Of a DNA stretch of 15,306 nt, positions 12,990 through 15,306 are shown one piece after another. The notes below the pieces were generated by a model. It was not told the origin of the DNA and did not search any database. It was given only the letters and a program-made list of their open reading frames with translations. The stretch is taken from NCBI GenBank assembly GCA_020723365.1, contig DYJB01000045.1:1505-16810 (forward strand), in the 5' to 3' direction. This stretch comes from Candidatus Aquidulcis sp. (GTDB lineage: Bacteria; Chloroflexota; Anaerolineae; Anaerolineales; E44-bin32). A program made the position numbers and the translations under genes. The first letter of the stretch is position 1; each line of letters starts with the position of its first letter.

Positions 12990-14321
12990 CTAGTAGGCCG
13001 TGTCGTAGTCCACAAAGTCGCCGGCCGGGGTGGCGATGGCCACCGCCGGGCCGCCGACCGAACCGCGCGTCAGCGTCCAGGCGCCGGCACGGCCGCTGGT
13101 GTAGACGTACATTGAGGCATCCACCCAGCGGAAGCGCGTCCCGCTGGCCAGCGGGGCAGGCGCCGCGCCGGGCGCACCCAGCAGGAGGTTCATGGGATCG
13201 TCGAGGCCGAAGACGAAGCGGCTCGAATCCGGCGACCACCCGACCCACGACGGCTGGCCGGTCGCCACAATCGTCTCGCCCGTTCCGTCCGCTCGCGCCA
13301 CGATCAGGTTGCGGATGTTCGGGGCGGTCGTGCTGCGCTGGAAGGCTACCCAGGCGAGGTCGGGTGACAGGGCGGGCACGCTGGACTGCGTGAAGAAGAA
13401 GTCGCCGGCGATGGTGGCGAGGCTCACGGCCGGGCCGCCGTCGGCCGGCAGGCGCCAGAGGGTGGCGCTGGTGTCGGCCGCCAGCGGATCGGCCGAGGGA
13501 ATGGCGAAGCCGACGGCTGAAGAGTCGGCGGTCCATTGCCCGACCGGGTGGTACAAGTACTCACTGTAGGTGATGACTGAGGGGAAGGTGATGGCGTCGC
13601 TGCGGATGGGCGTGCCGTCGATGCTTGCCAGCGAGATACGCTCGTGCTGGATGATGGCGACCTTGAGGCCATCCGGGGACACGAGGAATCCGCCTCCCGC
13701 CTCCGGGGGGCGCAGCGTGGTCAGCGCGCCGCTGTCGGCGTCCAGGCGGAGCAGGTCGTTGTAGCGCATCAGTCCCGGACCCTCGGGGACGCCGCGCGTG
13801 TTGAGCAGCAGTTGATGCGTCCCGGGGATGAAGTCGAACTGGTTCAAGTCGTTGAAGAGCAGGCCGCCGGTGGGGTAGAGCCCGCTCCACACGCCCGCGG
13901 CAGCCAGCAGCGCTTCGCCGCTGCCGTCCCGGTTGACGGCCCGCAGTTCGGCCGGTCCGTCGGCCGCGGGGCGGCGGCTGAATGCGATCCTCTGACCGTC
14001 ACCGGAGATGCGAACCTGCTCGGCGCTCCCGCTGGTCGTGAGCTGGACGGGCGGGGCATCGCCTTCGGCCAGCCAGATGTTGCCGGCGTTGGTGTAGGCG
14101 ATGCGCAGCACCGGGGGAGCGGCCGGAGGCGCCGCGGTTGTCTCCGGCACGGCGGCTGTCGGAGGGATCTCCGTTGCGCCATGCGCGACCGGCGCCATGG
14201 CGGTCAGCGTCGACGCCACCTGCGTCGCCATCCCGTCCACCGAAGGTGCTTCAACGGCCGGCGTGGTGCATGCCGCCAGCGCAAGAGCCAGCAGGGTGAT
14301 CAACAGTCGCTTTCCGGGCAT
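12990..14321 (-). CDS. Secreted lipoprotein with TolB/WD40-like beta-propeller
   Basis: A 443-aa predicted lipoprotein. The signal peptide MPGKRLLITLLALALAAC ends in the lipobox LAAC with the lipidated Cys18. A Thr/Pro/Ala-rich tether (about 19-70) with ATQVASTLTAM is followed by a beta-propeller (about 71-443). Its blades are marked by repeated TolB/PD40-like motifs: ISGDGQRIAFSR (105-116), VSPDGLKVAIIQ (214-225), WTADSSAVGFAI (263-274), LSPDLAWVAFQR (318-329) and WSPDSSRFVFGL (362-373). Such propellers usually bind proteins or glycans on the cell surface; no catalytic residue is evident. ATG at 14319-14321 follows a strong AAGGAGA (complement of 14327-14333). It lies only 27 nt after the second propeller gene, so the two form an operon. 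Confidence 0.88.
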   Translation of the reverse strand: MPGKRLLITLLALALAACTTPAVEAPSVDGMATQVASTLTAMAPVAHGATEIPPTAAVPETTAAPPAAPPVLRIAYTNAGNIWLAEGDAPPVQLTTSGSAEQVRISGDGQRIAFSRRPAADGPAELRAVNRDGSGEALLAAAGVWSGLYPTGGLLFNDLNQFDFIPGTHQLLLNTRGVPEGPGLMRYNDLLRLDADSGALTTLRPPEAGGGFLVSPDGLKVAIIQHERISLASIDGTPIRSDAITFPSVITYSEYLYHPVGQWTADSSAVGFAIPSADPLAADTSATLWRLPADGGPAVSLATIAGDFFFTQSSVPALSPDLAWVAFQRSTTAPNIRNLIVARADGTGETIVATGQPSWVGWSPDSSRFVFGLDDPMNLLLGAPGAAPAPLASGTRFRWVDASMYVYTSGRAGAWTLTRGSVGGPAVAIATPAGDFVDYDTAY

Positions 14322-14348
14322 TCGATTCTCCTTGTCCGCCGCGCGCGG

Positions 14349-15306
14349 CTAGGGCAGCGCGACGCGTTCGGGCACACCGTCCACGGAGAGGATCCACACG
14401 GAGCGGCCGGGAACATCCCAACCGATGAGGGCAGTGATCTCGGCCAACAACTGGCCGTTCTTGAGCAGCCCTTCGTCGAGATCGAGATCGTAGACCACGA
14501 GCGGTGAAGGGCCTCCCATTTGGCCCTGGCCGGCGGCCGGTGCGGCGACCAGGCGGTCCTGGTCGGGGTACCAAAGGAAGTTGGGGATGGCTGCTGTAGC
14601 CCACCATTCGCCACCGTGGGCAGGGTCGATCGCCAGGTCCAGCGATCCCGAACCATCGGCGTGCGCCAGGGACAAGCGCGGATCGGACGTGGCCCACAGG
14701 GGCATGGTGACCCAGGCGCCGTCCGGGGACCACAGGGGCTGATCGGAAACGCTGCCATACCCCTGGGGATCCGACTCGGCTACTTTGAGTTCCACCCCAT
14801 CCGCCACACGTACGACGAACAGCCCGGGGTCTGTGGTGAGGGAGTAGCGCGATTCGCGCGTGAAGGCCACCGCCTCGCCTGAGGGGTCGATGCTCCAGTT
14901 GAAGGTCACGTCCCGGGAGAGGAGGCGATCTTCGCCGGACCCGGATCGCCAGCGCAGCTCATACGTGTCCGCGGTAGCCAGGATGTAGGCCAGGTCGGCC
15001 CCGTTGGGGGCCCACAGCGCTTCGACGACATTGTCGGAGAACAGCGTTTCGGACGCGCCGGCGGCCAGATCGTAGACGGCCAGATCGCTGACGGCGATGT
15101 TGTCGGGCCCGGCGCCGTGGTCGCTGAAGGCGGCGGCGTAGAGCATGCGGTTGGTGAGTGGGTTGAAACCGTAGAACGAGCCGACCTCGACGGGGAGGGT
15201 GATCTGCACCGGCTCGCCGGTCCCGAGCTGCCAGGCCTGCCGGCCCCCGCTGGCGTAGGGCAGATAGAGGGTGGGCAGGCTGGCCGGTTCGGTTGCCGTC
15301 GGTTGG
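14349..15306 (-). CDS. Second beta-propeller protein, 5' end beyond window
   Basis: The reading frame stays open to the right edge, so the true start is outside. A GTG at 15207-15209 is only an internal codon, because the 32 codons upstream of it are protein-like: a TATEPASLPTL tether followed by LYLPYASGGRQAWQLGTGEP. The visible part (about 318 aa) is a TolB/PD40-like propeller with blade motifs ALWAPNGADLAYIL, WSIDPSGEAVAFTR and LWSPDGAWVTMPLW, and it ends in VDGVPERVALP. By analogy with its downstream neighbour it is probably a secreted lipoprotein whose signal peptide lies beyond 15306. It is paralogous in plan to the 12990-14321 product and probably transcribed with it from a promoter outside the window. 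Confidence 0.82.
   Translation of the reverse strand, partial: QPTATEPASLPTLYLPYASGGRQAWQLGTGEPVQITLPVEVGSFYGFNPLTNRMLYAAAFSDHGAGPDNIAVSDLAVYDLAAGASETLFSDNVVEALWAPNGADLAYILATADTYELRWRSGSGEDRLLSRDVTFNWSIDPSGEAVAFTRESRYSLTTDPGLFVVRVADGVELKVAESDPQGYGSVSDQPLWSPDGAWVTMPLWATSDPRLSLAHADGSGSLDLAIDPAHGGEWWATAAIPNFLWYPDQDRLVAAPAAGQGQMGGPSPLVVYDLDLDEGLLKNGQLLAEITALIGWDVPGRSVWILSVDGVPERVALP

Noticed and set aside
15207..15209. GTG as the start of the second propeller gene
   Set aside because: The 32 codons upstream to the window edge are open and protein-like (Thr/Pro tether and first blade), so the gene continues beyond the window.
1..15306. CRISPR array, insertion sequence, integrase, tRNA or rRNA gene
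   Set aside because: No regularly spaced repeats, transposase or recombinase motifs, terminal inverted repeats or tRNA-like cloverleaf were seen.

Overview
The window is a GC-rich stretch of bacterial chromosome, read almost entirely on the + strand. It most likely comes from Chloroflexota, probably Anaerolineae. That placement is inferred from the high GC, the GatCAB genes, the roadblock/MglA-type GTPase cluster, and the lipoproteins at the right end, which carry a Thr/Pro/Ala-rich linker with an ATQVASTLTAM stretch. No ribosomal or other phylogenetic marker is present to settle it.

Region 1 (about 1-4850) holds the tRNA amidotransferase genes. A good sigma70-type promoter (TTGACC, 17 bp, TACAAT) lies just before gatC, which overlaps gatA by 4 nt. 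A small four-helix membrane protein and a HEAT-repeat protein, both unrelated to tRNA charging, separate gatCA from gatB. GatCAB converts misacylated Glu-tRNA(Gln) and/or Asp-tRNA(Asn) to the correct amide forms. Region 2 (4895-6372) holds an alpha/beta hydrolase and a GNAT acetyltransferase, probably riding on the same transcription unit.

Region 3 (6526-12882) is the unusual part: nine closely spaced + strand genes that look like one signalling operon. It has one MglA-type small GTPase with its catalytic Arg and Gln conserved, next to an MglB-like roadblock protein. It has six further roadblock/LC7-domain proteins, one of them fused to an N-terminal DUF4388/PATAN-like domain. It also has a two-pass membrane sensor that ends right after its HAMP domain and so has no output domain of its own. 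Three of the roadblock proteins (starting at 9447, 11009 and 12217) are tandem paralogs whose ~110-residue heads align without gaps but whose tails differ. Two tails share a small helical domain, and the third is a complete nucleotidyltransferase-like domain whose predicted catalytic acidic residues are substituted. The DUF4388-roadblock gene also carries a perfect AAGGAGG Shine-Dalgarno sequence 8 nt before an internal in-frame ATG exactly at the domain boundary, suggesting two products from one gene. A reasonable model is that the HAMP sensor passes a signal through roadblock scaffolds to the GTPase. The overall pathway appears undescribed, and its output is unknown.

Region 4 (12990-15306, - strand) converges on region 3 across a strong hairpin terminator. 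It encodes two tandem secreted TolB/WD40-like beta-propeller proteins. The first is a lipoprotein; the second runs off the right edge. No tRNA, rRNA, CRISPR array or mobile element was seen.
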